64,000 nucleotides of DNA from Dasypus novemcinctus. Its lineage: Eukaryota; Chordata; Mammalia; Cingulata; Dasypodidae. The stretch's first letter is position 1, and every line of letters begins with the position of its first letter. Under the pieces are notes generated by a model. It searched no databases, had not been told where the DNA came from, and saw only the letters and a list, made by a program, of their open reading frames with translations. The DNA is taken from contig NC_080704.1 in NCBI RefSeq assembly GCF_030445035.2, positions 26,578,499 to 26,642,498 on the forward strand, read 5' to 3'. The position numbers were made by a program, and so were the translations under genes. Shown here in pieces: positions 45,111 through 56,673 of the stretch.

Positions 45111-47942
45111 AATAAACAAGCTGCCCTAGATAGCAAGAGACTGAACGATAGGCTTACAGGAAATCGGAGGGTGGAGGAAGGATATGAGCCGATGTCTGCA
45201 GGGGTGGAATTTAAGACGAGATGGTGGTAAGTATGAACACAAAGAAGAGATAAAAGGGGGGCAAGGGGTTGCCTTTGGTTGGGGCTTTGCGGGTTTGAGG
45301 GTGGCTGGGGAGGGACGGATGGGTAACGTTGCCCAAAAGTGGGGGGAGGGAGGGGTAGCATACAAACACAGGAGAGGGTCAGGTGTTGGTGGAGAGTAAA
45401 ATGCCGAGAAAATCATATCAAAATATAATAAAGAGGGTTACCTGTTTAGAATGCTCGGAGGGGAGGGTCTGATGCAGGACGGGCTCCTGGGGAATGTCTA
45501 AATGCTCATTCTGCCAGAGTGGGTGACACCATGGGGTAGAAACCCAAGTAGTGAGAGTGGGGGTGGACCCACATCCTGGGGAGGACTAATGCCATCAAAT
45601 AGAGGGAACGGTATCCCTCGAGAGAAAGGGTGGCTCCCAGGGCATTGGGGCAGTTGAGCAAGTTAGGCCCTGAACACTATTCCATCTATCTCTGGAAGTG
45701 GCTCCTCAGGAAACGGAGGTTGGCTGTCACTGTGGGCACCAAGGTGGAAGGGAAAATGAACGTTAAATGTGTGGAACCAAAGTAAATAGGGGGTAAGAGA
45801 GGAGTTTCTTGAGAGTACACAAGGATGGTTATAAAACATGTAATATTACACCATAACATATAGGAGATGACAGACTGATAATGTAAACCATAATGTAAAA
45901 CATAGGATAACTAAAAATGTAGAAATGTGTATCCTAAAGTATGCACCATAATGTAAGCGCAGATGTCACCTTGTTAGAAAGCTAATGTCTCAGACTCTGT
46001 ACATCACTTTAAGTAAATATGATATGAATAGGGCGTAAGAGTATCACTGTGGAAAGGAAAAGGTTTTCTGGTGGATGTGTGGGAGTGCTGTATATTATAT
46101 ATATACATTGCTGTGGTCTAGGACTCCTGTGAAGAAAAGCTGAATAATTAGGGGGGGGGGAAGAAAAAGAAAAAGATAGGATGTGGAATTTTTTCAAGTC
46201 AACATTCTTTATCTAAGTTCTTTATCTAACTTTATCCAAGTTCTTTATCTATCCTTTAAACCCATCGCTATATGCCATTCCCTAGTAAGGGACCATGACA
46301 TTATATTGGGCTTCAAATTTCGGGGAGTTCTGGATCACAGAGTGTTTCAACAATGGCAATGGAGGGATACTGGTATGGGATACCAATGACAGGTGATATA
46401 TGGCTGACAGGGAGCTGTACAGAACATATGTCCAGGGTGCATGGTAATGTTTGGATATACTCATAGTGGCAACAATTAAAAACCACAGCAGGGGGGGTAC
46501 TGGGTTCCTGGCCAGTGGTGCTCTGTCGTGGTCCCTAGGGGAGCAGCGGCAGTCTCCCAGGTACAGTGGCGGGGACCGGGAGGGAGTGAGGGTTCAACAG
46601 TGAGCCCCTGATGCTAATGACTATGCTTGTGAGCTGATAAACCTAAAATAAGAACAAGGCCTAGAGAAACATTGTGCCTGGGAATTTCCTCCTGTCAGCC
46701 TTCATGTTACTCAAATGTGGCCACTCTCGAAGCCAAACTCAGCATGTAAATGCAATGCCTTCCCCCCAGCGTGGGACATGACACCCGGGGATGAGCCTCC
46801 CTGGCAACGAGGGACCACTGTCAACTACCAACTGATGATGCAACTGGAAAATAACCTTATACGGAAGGTTCAATGCGGATCAGCAGAATATCCATGTCTA
46901 CATAAAATACCATGACTTTAAAATGCTGTTTGACCTAAAGTAAGGGGGAAATGGAAAGGAGAAATGAGTTTATATGGCTACGAGTTTCTAAAAAAGAGTC
47001 TGGAGGCTGGCAGAAGGATTGCCCTCATGCACAACTGAGCAGAGTCAGAGAGACAGATAAAGCAGATACAACCCCCAGATATTGGTTCCTTTGAGGGCTA
47101 AAGAGACCCATGGGAGTTATGGTCATGGCCGATGGGGTTAACTACCAGGGCAGATGGCCCCTCTTTGGAAATGGTGTTTATGTGTGATGAATCTGGACTC
47201 AGATGGGATCTCCCTTCATAAGACTTTCATGCTAATGTGCTGGAGGTGCAGTTAATGTTGGGGTTTAAGATATATTTAGGGGATTTGAATCTCTGGACTG
47301 ATAATGTGATAGCCAGGTCCTGAGCCTCAACAGACTCCAGCACCTACAATCTGATCTATTGGACTTACCACACTCAGCTAAGATGGAGTTGAAGAAGGAC
47401 AACCACCACACCATGGAGCCTAGAGTGATTACAACTGAAAGTGGGAGGATTGCATCCAGCATCCATGTGGAATCTGAGCCTCCTCTTGACATAGAGGTGC
47501 AATGGACACAACCAATCCAATGTCCACATAGAAGAGGTGGCATTGGATTGGGAAAAGTGGACATGGTGGACGATGGGTATGGAGAAAGGCAGGAAGAGAT
47601 GAGAGGTGGAGGCATCTTTGGGACATGGAGCTGCCCTGGATGGTGCTTCAGAGGTAATCACCGGACATTGTAAATCCTCACAGGGCCCACTGGATGGAAT
47701 GGAGGAGAGTATGGGCCATGATGTGAACCATTGTCTATGAGGTGCAGAGGTGCCCAAAGATGTACTTACCAAATCCAATGGATGTGTCATGATGATGGGA
47801 ACGAGTGTTGTTGGGGTGGGGAGAGGGGGGGTGGGGGGGTGGGGTTGAATGGGACCTCACATATATATTTTCAATGTAATATTATTACAAAGTCAATAAA
47901 AAATAAAAAATAAAAAAAATAAAAATAAAAAATAAACAAAAG
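45111..47942 (+). other. L1-B 3' UTR (about 2.8 kb)
   Basis: Non-coding. It includes a G-rich stretch (45250-45400), many 'ccataatgtaaa'-type words (45880-45960), an A/T-rich end and 'aatattattacaaagtcaat' before the A-rich tail. The same order of blocks is found in L1-A (48894-52277 minus a SINE) and L1-D (61544 onward), so its length is a lineage trait and not a secondary insertion. Confidence 0.85.
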
Positions 47943-48893
47943 AAAAAATAAATAAATAAATAAATAAATCTTAAAAAAAAAAAAGACCCAAGACCATAAA
48001 GACCTTGGAAAGCAAAGTAGGGAAGCATTTACAGGACCTTGTGACAGGAAACAGCTTCATGAACTTCATACCAAAAGCACGAGCAGCAAAAGAAGAAATA
48101 GATAAATGGGACTTCCTCAAAATTAAAGCCTTCTGCACCTCAAAGGAATTTGTCAGGAAAGTGAAAAGAGAGCCTACACAATGGGAGAAAATATTTGATA
48201 ACCATATATGATAGGAGACTTATATATTGCATATATAAAGAACTCCTATATCTTGAAAATAAAGAGACAAACAGCCCATTTTAAAAATGGGGAAAAGATT
48301 TGAACAGACACATCTCCAAAGATCATATACAAATCGCTAAAAAACACATGAAAAAATGCTCAAAATCCCTAGCTATTAGGGAAATGCAAATCAAAACAGC
48401 AATGAGATATCATCTTACTCCCATAAGACTGGCGGCTCTCAAAAAATCAGAAGACTACAATTGTTGGAGAGGATGTGGAGGAATGGGAACACTCATCCAC
48501 TGCTGATAGGAATGCAGAAGGATCCAGCCATTCTGGAGGACAGTTTGGCAGTTTCTCAAAAAACTAGCTATAGATTTGCCATATGACCCAGCAATTCCAC
48601 TGCTGGGTATATACCCAGAAGATCTGAAAACAAGGACACAAACTGATATATGCACACCAATGTTTATAGCAGCACTATTCACTATTGCCAAAAGTTGGAA
48701 TCAACCCAAATGCCCATCAACAGATGAATGGATAAATAAAATGTGGTATATACATACAGTGCAATACTACTCAGCTATAAGAACAAATACAGTACAAACA
48801 CATATGATAACATGGATAAATCTTGAAAACCTTATGTTGAGTGAAGCAACCCAGGCATTGAAGGACAAATACTACATGACTTCTCTGATATGA

Positions 48894-51800
48894 AATAAGT
48901 AAACCAAGGTGTCTCAGAGAGCTAGAGACTGGGTGATAAACTTTAAGGTAGTTGGAGGGTAGAGGAAGGTTGTGATCTGACAGCTACTTGGGTGAAATCT
49001 ATGATAAGCTGGAGGTAATATTTGTACAGGGAAGAGATAAAATGGAAGCATAGGGATAACTTTGGGTGGGGCTACATGGGCTTTAGAGGCACTAGGGATG
49101 GAAGGGTGGGTCAGATTGCCCACGAAATTGGGGAGAGGGTGAGGGGAATATTTAATCATGGGAGATTGTCAGGTATGTGGTTGAAATTGTGGTGCAGAGA
49201 AAACTCTTTAGAGAATGTAATATGGAAGGTTGCCTGTTTGGGATGCTTAAGGGGGGGCATCTGACACAGGGCAAGTTTCTGGGGAGTGTGTGAGTGCTCA
49301 TTTTCTCTGTCATAGTGGGTTATATCATTGGGTGGAGACCCATGACAGTGAAGTTATACCCACATCCTGGGGAGGACTGATGTTCTCAAACAGAGGGAAT
49401 TGTATCTCTTGAGAGAATCGGTGGCTCCCAACGGGTTAGGGCAGTCAGGTATGTCAAGCCCTCAACATTTTTGCAAATATCTCTGAATATGGTCCCTTAA
49501 GTAATGAAGATTGATTGTCATGGTGGGCCCTGAGTGGAGGGGGAAAGAGGTGTTGAATACATGGAATCAGGGTTAACTGTGGGGCAATAGAAGTGTTCCA
49601 CAAGATCATGCCATGATGGATATAGGTCATGTTAAATTACACCAAAAACATATAAAAGTCTATAGGCTAAAATGTAAACCATAATGTAAAACTAAGATAA
49701 CTAAAAATTTAGAAAATTGTATAGTCTAAAATATAAGCCATAATGTAAACTCAAATGGAACCATGTTTGAAAGCTATCGTTTCAATATCTGTACATTAGC
49801 TGCAGCAAATATAATATGAACATGTGAAAAGATCACTGTTGAGGAAGGGACAAAGGGTTTGATGATAGATATACAGGAGTACCATATATTGTACATGTGA
49901 ATTACTGTGACCTAAAACTAATGTCAAGAGAAAGTTAATAATCAGAGGAAAAAAAGAAAGAAAAGAGGTAGACACTGAGGAAGAAATGGAAGAAATTGCC
50001 TTGCCACTGTACATACAGGTCAACACTTGTAGCAGTGATGAAAGGCAAAATGTCAAAAACAAAGCTTTTTCTTTTTTTCATTTCTTTGATAACCCAATTT
50101 ATTTTTCCTTTATTTAATTTTTCTAAATTTGTATGTATTCTGTATCTAACCTTTAAACCCATCCTTATATTCCATTTTTCTATTATTGGAATCTGGCAAT
50201 ATATTGGGCTCCCTTTTTTAAGACGTATTGGACTACAGAGAGGTTCAACTACAGCGGGGAAGGAGCACTTGTGTGGGGTGTCATTGGTGGGGGGCACATG
50301 GTTGGGAGGGAGTTCTCCAGGGCATGTATACAGGGTACATAAAAATGCTTAGATATTTTCATAGTGGTTTCAGTTGTCAATGACAGATGAGAGAGTGCTG
50401 AATTCCTGACCAGGGGAGCTCTATCACATTCCCCAATGGAACAACAACAATCCTCCAAGTGCAATGGCAAAGACCAATAAAGATGGATGGTCCAACGATG
50501 AGCCCTTGATACTGAGGCTCCAATTATGAGCCTGTGTGCCTAAAATATGAACTAGGCCTATAGCTGTGGGGTGCCTAAGAGATACCTCCTGAGAACCTCC
50601 ATGTTGCTCAAATGTGGTCACTCTCTAAGCCAAACTCAGCATGTAGATGCATTGCCTTCCCCCCAGCATGGGACATGACTCCCAGGGATGAGCTTCCCTG
50701 GCACCGAGGGATTACTACCAAGCACCAGCTGATGATGGAACTACAAAAAGACCATGAACAAAGAGTTCAACTCAGACCAGCAGAATATATCAGCCTACAT
50801 GTAATATCAGGTTTTAAAAACTGCTTTTTGACTTTGGGTAAAAATGGAGAAATAGAAAGGGCAAGTGAGTTTATATGGCTAAGTGTCTCCAAAAAAGAGT
50901 CAGGAGGTCATCAGTGGGTGATGCTTATGCACACCTCAGCAGGATACCAGAGACAGCCAAGGTAGATGGAAAGCCAGGTGCTGGTTCTCCTGAGGGCTGC
51001 AGCAACCCACAGGTTCTATGATCAAGGCAGATAGCTCTGGAATTCAAGGCCATGTCAGTTGGCCCTACTTTGGAGTTTGTGTTCCTGAGTGTGATGAAGT
51101 TGGACTCAGATATAACCTCTCTATACATGCCTCTTCTGTCACTTTTACTGGACCTGTGGTTGGCGTTTGGGTTGGTGTATACTCAGGAGACCTGAATCTC
51201 TTAACTGTCCATGTGACGGCCAGACCCTGGGCCTCAGACTTGCAGCTCCTACCCTCTGGTTTCTTGGACTTACCCTGGCCAACTGACAGGGAGGTGAAGA
51301 GGGCCAACCACCACACCAGGGAGCCAAGAGTGCCTACAGCTGCCAGTGGGAGAATTGCATCCATCACCCATGTGGAATCTAAACAAGCCATCCCAGGTTC
51401 ACAAGATGGAGGAATAGAGTATGAATTAGAGTGGACTGGGAAACGGACTTTGGCCCAGTGGTTAGGGCGTCCGTCTACCATATGGGAGGTCCGCGGTTCA
51501 AACCCCGGGCCTCCTCGACCCGTGTGGAGCTGGCCATGCGCAGTGCTGATGCACGCAAGGAGTGCCGTGCCACGCAAGGGTGTCCCCCGCGTGGGGGAGC
51601 CCCCACGCGCAAGGAGTGCGCCCGTGAGGAAAGCCGCCCAGCGCGAAAAGAAAAGTGCAGCCTGCCCAGGAATGGCGCCGCCCACACTTCCTGTGCCGCT
51701 GACGACAACAGAAGTGGACAAAGAAACAAAAGCAGACAAAGAAACAAGATGCAACAAATAGACACCAAGAACAGACAACCAGGGGAGGGGGGAAATTAAA

Positions 51801-52277
51801 TAAATAAATAAATCTTAAAAAAAAAAATAGAGTGGACTTACTGGTGTTCTGCTGGGGAACTATTGTGATTAGTAAGGGAAGAAATTGTAGTAGTGATGTG
51901 AAGAGGGAGGCCACGGTGGCTGCTGATGGTCGGGAGAGGGAAGAAGAGATATGGTGTGGGGGCATTTTCAGGATTTGGAGTTGTCCTAGGTGGTGCTGCA
52001 GGGACAGATGCTGGAAGTTGTGTGTCCTGTGGTGGCCCACCGGGTGGACTGAGGGAGAGTGTGGACTACAATGTGGACCACTGTCCATGTGCTGCAGCAG
52101 TTCTCCAGAATGTATTCACCGGGTACAGTGGATGTGCCACAATGATGGAAGAGTTTGTTGATGTGGGAGGGGTGGTGTGGATGGGGTCGGGGATATATGG
52201 GGACCTCATATTTTCTTAATGTAAGATTTAAAAGAAAATAAAGAAGAAAACATAAATAAATATATATATAAATAAAT
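48894..52277 (+). other. L1-A 3' UTR (about 3 kb without the SINE)
   Basis: Collinear with the L1-B 3' UTR but more diverged. Ends 'acctcatattttcttaatgt' then A/T-rich repeats. The SINE at 51438-51826 lies within it. Confidence 0.85.
51438..51826 (+). mobile_element. DAS-type SINE in L1-A 3' UTR
   Basis: Head boxes 'tggcccagtggttaggg' and 'ggttcaaaccc' are intact. Tail aaataaataaataaatctta plus A. The duplication tagagtggact occurs at 51427-51437 and from about 51827. Near 51715-51750 the segment 'gacaaagaaacaa' is doubled, a small tandem duplication private to this copy. Short-body subfamily. Confidence 0.95.
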
Positions 52278-52965
52278 AAAAAGAGAAAAGGTCTAAAATC
52301 AATAAACTAACTTCACACCTTGAGGAACTAGAAAAAGAAGTGCAAACTACAAAGTTTTCAGAGGAAGAAACAAAGTTTAGAGCATAGATAAATAAAGAAC
52401 AGAAAACAACAAAGAGAGTTAAAGGGTTTTCTTTGAAAAGATGAATAAAACTGACAAACCTTTGGCTAGACTGACAATGAAAAAAAAAGAGAGAGAAGAC
52501 CAGCAAGTAGCTAAAATCAGAAAGGAAAGTGGGGTCATTACTACTGACCTTACAGAAATAAAAAGGCTTGTAAGAGTACACTATGAACAATTACATGACA
52601 ACAAATCATAAAATCTAGAAGAAATATACAAATTCCTAGAAACACACAACTTACCAAAACTGACTCAAGAAGAAATAAAACATCTGAACAGAACTATAAC
52701 AAGTAAAGAGATTGATTCAGTAATAAAAAACCTCCCAAAAAGAAAAGCCCAAGGCCAGATGGTTTCATTCCTGAATTCTACCAAATGTTCAACAGATTTA
52801 ACACCAATCCTTCTAGAACTCTTCCAAAAAATTGAAGAGGAAAGATCCCTTCCTAACTTATTCTGAGGCCAGCATTATTCTGGTGCCAAAGCCAAACAAA
52901 GACATTGAAGTAACAAAAACTATAGACTAACTTACCTTATGAATATAGTTACCTTATGAATATAG

Positions 52966-53239
52966 GGGTGTCCCCTGCATAGGGGAGCCCCACACAAAGG
53001 AGTGCGCCCAGTAAGGAGAGCCACCCAGCGTGAAAGAAAGTGCAGCCTGCCCAAGAATGGTGCTGCACACACGGAGAGTTAACACAGCAAGATGACACAA
53101 CAAAAAGAAACACAGATTCCAGAGCCACTGACAACAACAGAAGCAGACAAAGAAGAAGACGCAGCAAATAGACACAGAGAATAGACAACTGGGGTGGGGG
53201 GGAGGGGAGATAAATAAATAAAATTTTTTTTTAAAAAAC
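52966..53239 (+). mobile_element. 5'-truncated DAS-type SINE (long-body) in L1-H
   Basis: Begins inside the SINE body at 'gggtgtcccctgcatagggg', so the pol III promoter head is missing. It carries the 'cacacacggagagttaacac' segment of the long subfamily and an A/T-rich end. At its 5' junction the 17-bp L1-H word ttaccttatgaatatag is present twice in tandem (52932-52948, 52949-52965). Confidence 0.9.
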
Positions 53240-53370
53240 CAAGTGGGAATGAATACAATAGTTGTTTAACATAAAAACGGTAATCAATAGAAAACACCAC
53301 ATTATACAATGAAAGGGGAGATGCATGATTTCAATGCAGATAAGGCATTCAACAAAATCTAACACTCTTT

Positions 53371-53743
53371 ATTTTTTTGTCTTTATTTGTTTTTTTTTAA
53401 TGTTACATTCAAAAAATATGAGGTCCCCATATATCCTCCACCCCCCTCACCCCACTCCTCCCCCCATAACAACAACCTCCTCCATCATCATGAGACATTC
53501 ATTGCATTTGGTGAATACATCTCTGAGCACTACTGCACCTCATGATCAATGGTCCACACCATAGCCCACACTCTCCCACATTCCACCCAGTGGGCCATGG
53601 GAGGACATACAATGTCTGGTAACTGATCCTGCAGCACCACCCAGGACAACTCCAACCCCTGAAAATGCCCCCACATCACATCTCTTCCTCCCACTCCCTA
53701 CCCCCAGCAGCCACCATGGCCACTTTCTCCACACCAATGCCAC
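53371..53743 (-). mobile_element. Inverted L1 3'-end fragment in L1-H
   Basis: Reverse complement of the terminal L1 3' UTR: the plus strand starts with T-rich sequence, then 'aatgttacattcaaaaaata', 'gaggtccccatatatcctcc' and 'cagtgggccatgggagg'. Flanking acactcttt at 53362-53370 and 53744-53752 is a 9-bp or longer duplication. It is the only antisense L1 piece in the window. Confidence 0.9.
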
Positions 53744-54999
53744 ACACTCTTTCATCATAAAAACCTCCACAAAAAAAAAAAAGAAATAAAAGGGAACTTC
53801 CTCAACATGATACGGGATATATATGGAAAACCCCACAGCTAACATCATACTTAGTGGTGAAAGAACAAAAGCTTTCATCCTAATATCAGGAACAAGATAA
53901 GGATACTCGTTTTGCCACTTCTATTCAACATTGTGGTATGAGTTCTAGTCAAAGAAATTGGACAAGAAAAAGAAATAAAAGGCATCCAAATTGGAACTGA
54001 AGAAGTAAAGCTATCTTTATTTGCAGAAGACAAAATCCTTTATATAGAAAAATCCTTAAAAGTCAGCAAGAAAAGTAGTAAGTAAGAAATGAATTCAGCA
54101 GGTACAAGATTAACATGCAAAAATGAGTTATGTTTATATACAAGAATAATGAGCTATCCAAAAAGGAAACTAAGAAAACAATTCCATTATAATAGTATCT
54201 AAAATAATAAAATATCTAGAAATAAATTCAGCAAAGGAGGTGAAAGAATCATATACCAAAACAACAAAACAATGCTAAAAGAAATTGAAGAAGACCTAAA
54301 TACATGGCAAGACATTTCATGTTCATGAATTGGAAGACATAAGATTGGTAAGATGTCAATACTACCCAAAGCCAAATACAGATTTAATGCAATCTGTATT
54401 AAAATCCTATCATCCTTTTTTTACACAAACAGAAAAGCAGGTCTTCAAATTCATATGAATTCACAAGGGACCCAGAATTGTTAAATCAATCTTGAAAAAA
54501 TAAAGCAAAGTTATAGGTCTCACATATCCCAATTTCAAAATTTACTACAAAGTCACAGTAATCAAAACCCTGTAGCACTGACATAAAGATAGACACAGAG
54601 GCCAATGAAATAAAACTGAGGGTACAGAAATGAACCCACACATCTAAGTCATCTGATTTTTGACAGGAGTGCCAAGTATATTAAATGTGGAAAGAATATT
54701 GCCTTAAACAAATGGTGCTGGGGAAACTGGATATGTACATGCAAAAGAATGAAGTTAGACCCCCCCACCTGACACTATATAAAAAAAAAAAAACAACTCA
54801 AAATGGATAAAGGACCTAAACATAAGAGCACAAACCATAAAACTCTTAGGAGAGGAAAGCTTCATGACCTTGGATATTGCAGTGATTTCTTAGACATGAC
54901 ATCAAAGGCACGAGTAACAAAAAAGGAAATTGACAAACTGGACTTGGAACAAAATTAAAATCTTTTGGGCATCAAAGGACATTATTGAAAAAGTGGAGG

Positions 55000-55345
55000 A
55001 CTTCCGGCAAGATGGTGGCTGAGTGAGCTTGCCTTGCCGTCTCTCCTGGGAAGAGGCAGCTGGGCACCGCTGGAGGTTCTCCGGGACCAGGCTTTTTCAG
55101 GATTTTTTCAGGGCAGGAAGTGTCTGGACATCGATTTGGTGGGAAGGTAATGGAAAGGACTGGTCTATAAGATATAATTTGGGACTTTTCAGGAGGGGGA
55201 GGCAAGATGGCGGCTGAGTGAACTTCCCGGTTACTAGCTCCTGGGGGGAATCGGCTGGGAGGCGTCGGAGACTCTTTGGGACCGGCTGTTTCGGGATTTT
55301 TCCTGGTCCGGAGGTGTCTGGACATCGATTTGGAGGGAAGGTAAC
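55000..55345 (+). promoter_or_regulatory. L1-D 5' UTR: duplicated leader unit
   Basis: Two related units, about 55000-55195 and 55196-55345 or beyond, each start 'gcaagatgg.ggctgagtga' and share 'gaggtgtctggacatcgatt'-type sequence near their ends (near 55120 and 55315). Each carries a YY1-like motif: caagatggtggc at 55008-55019 (one change) and caagatggcggc at 55203-55214. In human L1 a YY1 site at the start of the element fixes the transcription start; a similar role here is inferred. Confidence 0.8.
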
Positions 55346-55429
55346 AGAGAGGATCCATCTGTGAAATATACACAGAGATCCCAGCTACGTGTGGAGGACT
55401 CCCTCCTTGGGTAGGCGGAGCCAAGGCAG

Positions 55430-55885
55430 CTAGCACCGCGGCAGGTGGTGGGCGGGAGAGCCGAGCCGCGCTGTGCCGCGGCGGGCGGTAGGCAAAGGAG
55501 CCAAGCCCAGCCGAGCCTAGCTGCGCCGCGGCGGGCGGCGGGCGGGAGAGCCGAGCCGCGCTGCGCTGCGGCGGCGGTGGGCGGTGGGCGGGGAAGCCGA
55601 GTCCGGCCAAGCCAGCTGAGCTCGGCCGAGCCCAGCCGCGCCGCGCCAGGCGGCGAGCGGGAGACCCGAGCCGCGCTGCGCCGCGCCGGGCGGCGGGCGG
55701 GAAAGCCGAGCCCAGCCGAGCCCAGCCGAGCTGCGGCGGGAGGGGAAGCCAAGCCCAGCCGAGCCGCGGTGGGCGGCAGGCGGGGGACCCGAGCCCAGCC
55801 GAGCCTAGCCGAGCCCAGCCGAGCCGCGGCGGGCGGCGGGCGGGGGACCAGAGCCCAGCTGAGCTCAGCCGAGCCTGGCGGCGGG
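55430..55885. repeat. CpG-rich tandem array in the L1-D 5' UTR
   Basis: Irregular repeats of 'gccgagccgcg', 'gcggcgggcggcgggcggga' and 'gcccagccgag' blocks. It is extremely G+C- and CpG-rich and is absent from the L1-B and L1-A leaders. It gives rise to open frames of 170-340 codons on both strands (Ala/Arg/Pro/Gly-rich), which are artefacts. Confidence 0.9.
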
Positions 55886-56673
55886 GTTTCTGTTCTTTGG
55901 TTTTTATTTTTTGTTTTTTTTTTTTGTTTTTTTTTTCTTTTTTGTTGTTGTTGTTGTTCTCGTTGTTCTTTTTTTTTTTCAATCCTCTCTTTCTTGTCCC
56001 CAATATTCTTCTTATACTATTTTACCTTAACAATACAATAGGTCCTACAAGAAATACCTCACATTTGCTGGGTTTCCTCACCCTCCACTGCCTCATTTCT
56101 CTGTGAATAGATTTAGCCTATCTACACTATCCCCTTTCCCCTACAACTTGATATCCTCCACCATCTGCTATCTCTCCTATATTCCATCTCCCTTTCTTTG
56201 ATCCACAAAGTGTCTAACTCTTAATTTCTAATACCTTTGTTTAGTTTTCCATCTGGTATTCGTCCCTGAAACTATTACCTTTCTTTTCTCTTTCCCTCTC
56301 TCACGAAAACAATAGCCTCTTAGTACGTACCACATTCCTCCCATATTCAGTCGTCTACCTCATTATAGGTACTTTCCTACTACTATAACTCTACACAATT
56401 TACATGATCTAACCTCCATCCTCCCAGAACTCATATTGTTGCTTTGTAAACATATATCACCAATACTACTTCACACTTTTTCCTTCCTTACACAATTGAC
56501 TTTCCCCAGCACTAATATTTTCCTCTAAAGTGAGCTTAACTAGCAATAAGAAATTGGAATAAGAAGAACAAAGTGACAAAGAGAAGATATAACACTTACG
56601 CAGAAACAACAGCTAATTAATCTCCAAGACTAGACAAAGAAGCTAAGGAACTGATTAAACCCGTCAAGAAAAA

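Larger units (their letters stand above)
38404..47942 (+). mobile_element. L1-B: full-length young L1, split by a solo LTR
   Basis: Bounded by a 12-bp duplication, aaaaaataaata, at 38392-38403 and 47943-47954. The leader has a YY1-like 'caagatggcggc' at 38413-38424. The 5' UTR is short (about 870 bp) and lacks the GC-rich array of L1-D. ORF1 39272-40240 is intact. ORF2 40314-45110 has one 1-bp deletion and the LTR at 43250-44222. The 3' UTR (45111-47942) is about 2.8 kb. Without the LTR and its duplicated 6 bp the element is about 8.56 kb. Confidence 0.95.
37991..47982 (+). mobile_element. DAS-type SINE (long-body), split by L1-B
   Basis: The head and body are at 37991-38403 ('ggcccagtggttagcgc', 'agttcaaaccctgggc', extra 'cacatggagagctgacatc' segment) and the rest of the tail at 47943-47982 (aaataaataaataaatctt plus A). 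An 11-bp duplication, aagacccaaga, at 37980-37990 and 47983-47993 joins L1-A ORF2 exactly across it. L1-B inserted in the A/T-rich tail. Confidence 0.93.
33888..48893 (+). pseudogene. L1-A ORF2, broken and split
   Basis: Endonuclease segment from 33888 ('[18 protein letters not shown]', '[12 protein letters not shown]'), reverse transcriptase from about 36480 ('[20 protein letters not shown]', '[13 protein letters not shown]'), the catalytic motif decayed to a cADD-like 'tgtgcagatgat' near 37182, and the C-terminal part at 47983-48893 ('[15 protein letters not shown]' then stop). Multiple stops and frameshifts precede and follow the insertions. ORF2p normally nicks DNA and primes reverse transcription of L1 RNA; this copy cannot. 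Confidence 0.9.
31072..52277 (+). mobile_element. L1-A: full-length L1 with four later insertions
   Basis: A 14-bp duplication, aaaaagagaaaagg, at 31058-31071 and 52278-52291 brackets the whole element. It starts with a 'gcggggcaagatggcgtctg' leader that contains a YY1-like site (31085-31096). Parts are a 5' UTR of about 1.77 kb (pyrimidine-rich at 32090-32560), ORF1 32840-33816, ORF2 33888-48893, and a 3' UTR 48894-52277. Inside it lie the L1 3'-end copy (35282-36470), the SINE/L1-B/LTR stack (37991-47982) and a SINE (51438-51826). Both ORFs carry several stops and frameshifts, so it is dead. Confidence 0.93.
30488..54994 (+). mobile_element. L1-H: old host L1, ORF2 region, repeatedly interrupted
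   Basis: The outermost element of the nest. Segments are 30488-31071 (endonuclease domain, 'caagtgcacgtggatcattc' region), 52278-52965 (RT N-terminal part), 53240-53370 and 53744-54994 (RT and C-terminal part, with a 'FAED'-like decay of the FADD motif near 54020). It is interrupted by L1-A, a SINE fragment, an inverted L1 3' end and L1-D. Many stops throughout. The 5' boundary is soft; similarity to the L1 endonuclease starts near 30488. The rest should resume after L1-D, beyond the window. Confidence 0.85.

Noticed and set aside
54972-56041. Open frames of 170-343 codons on both strands, rich in Ala, Pro, Arg and Gly
   Set aside because: They come from the CpG-rich tandem array of the L1-D 5' UTR, where stop codons are rare. 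The products are periodic, have no domain, and opposite strands are open equally.
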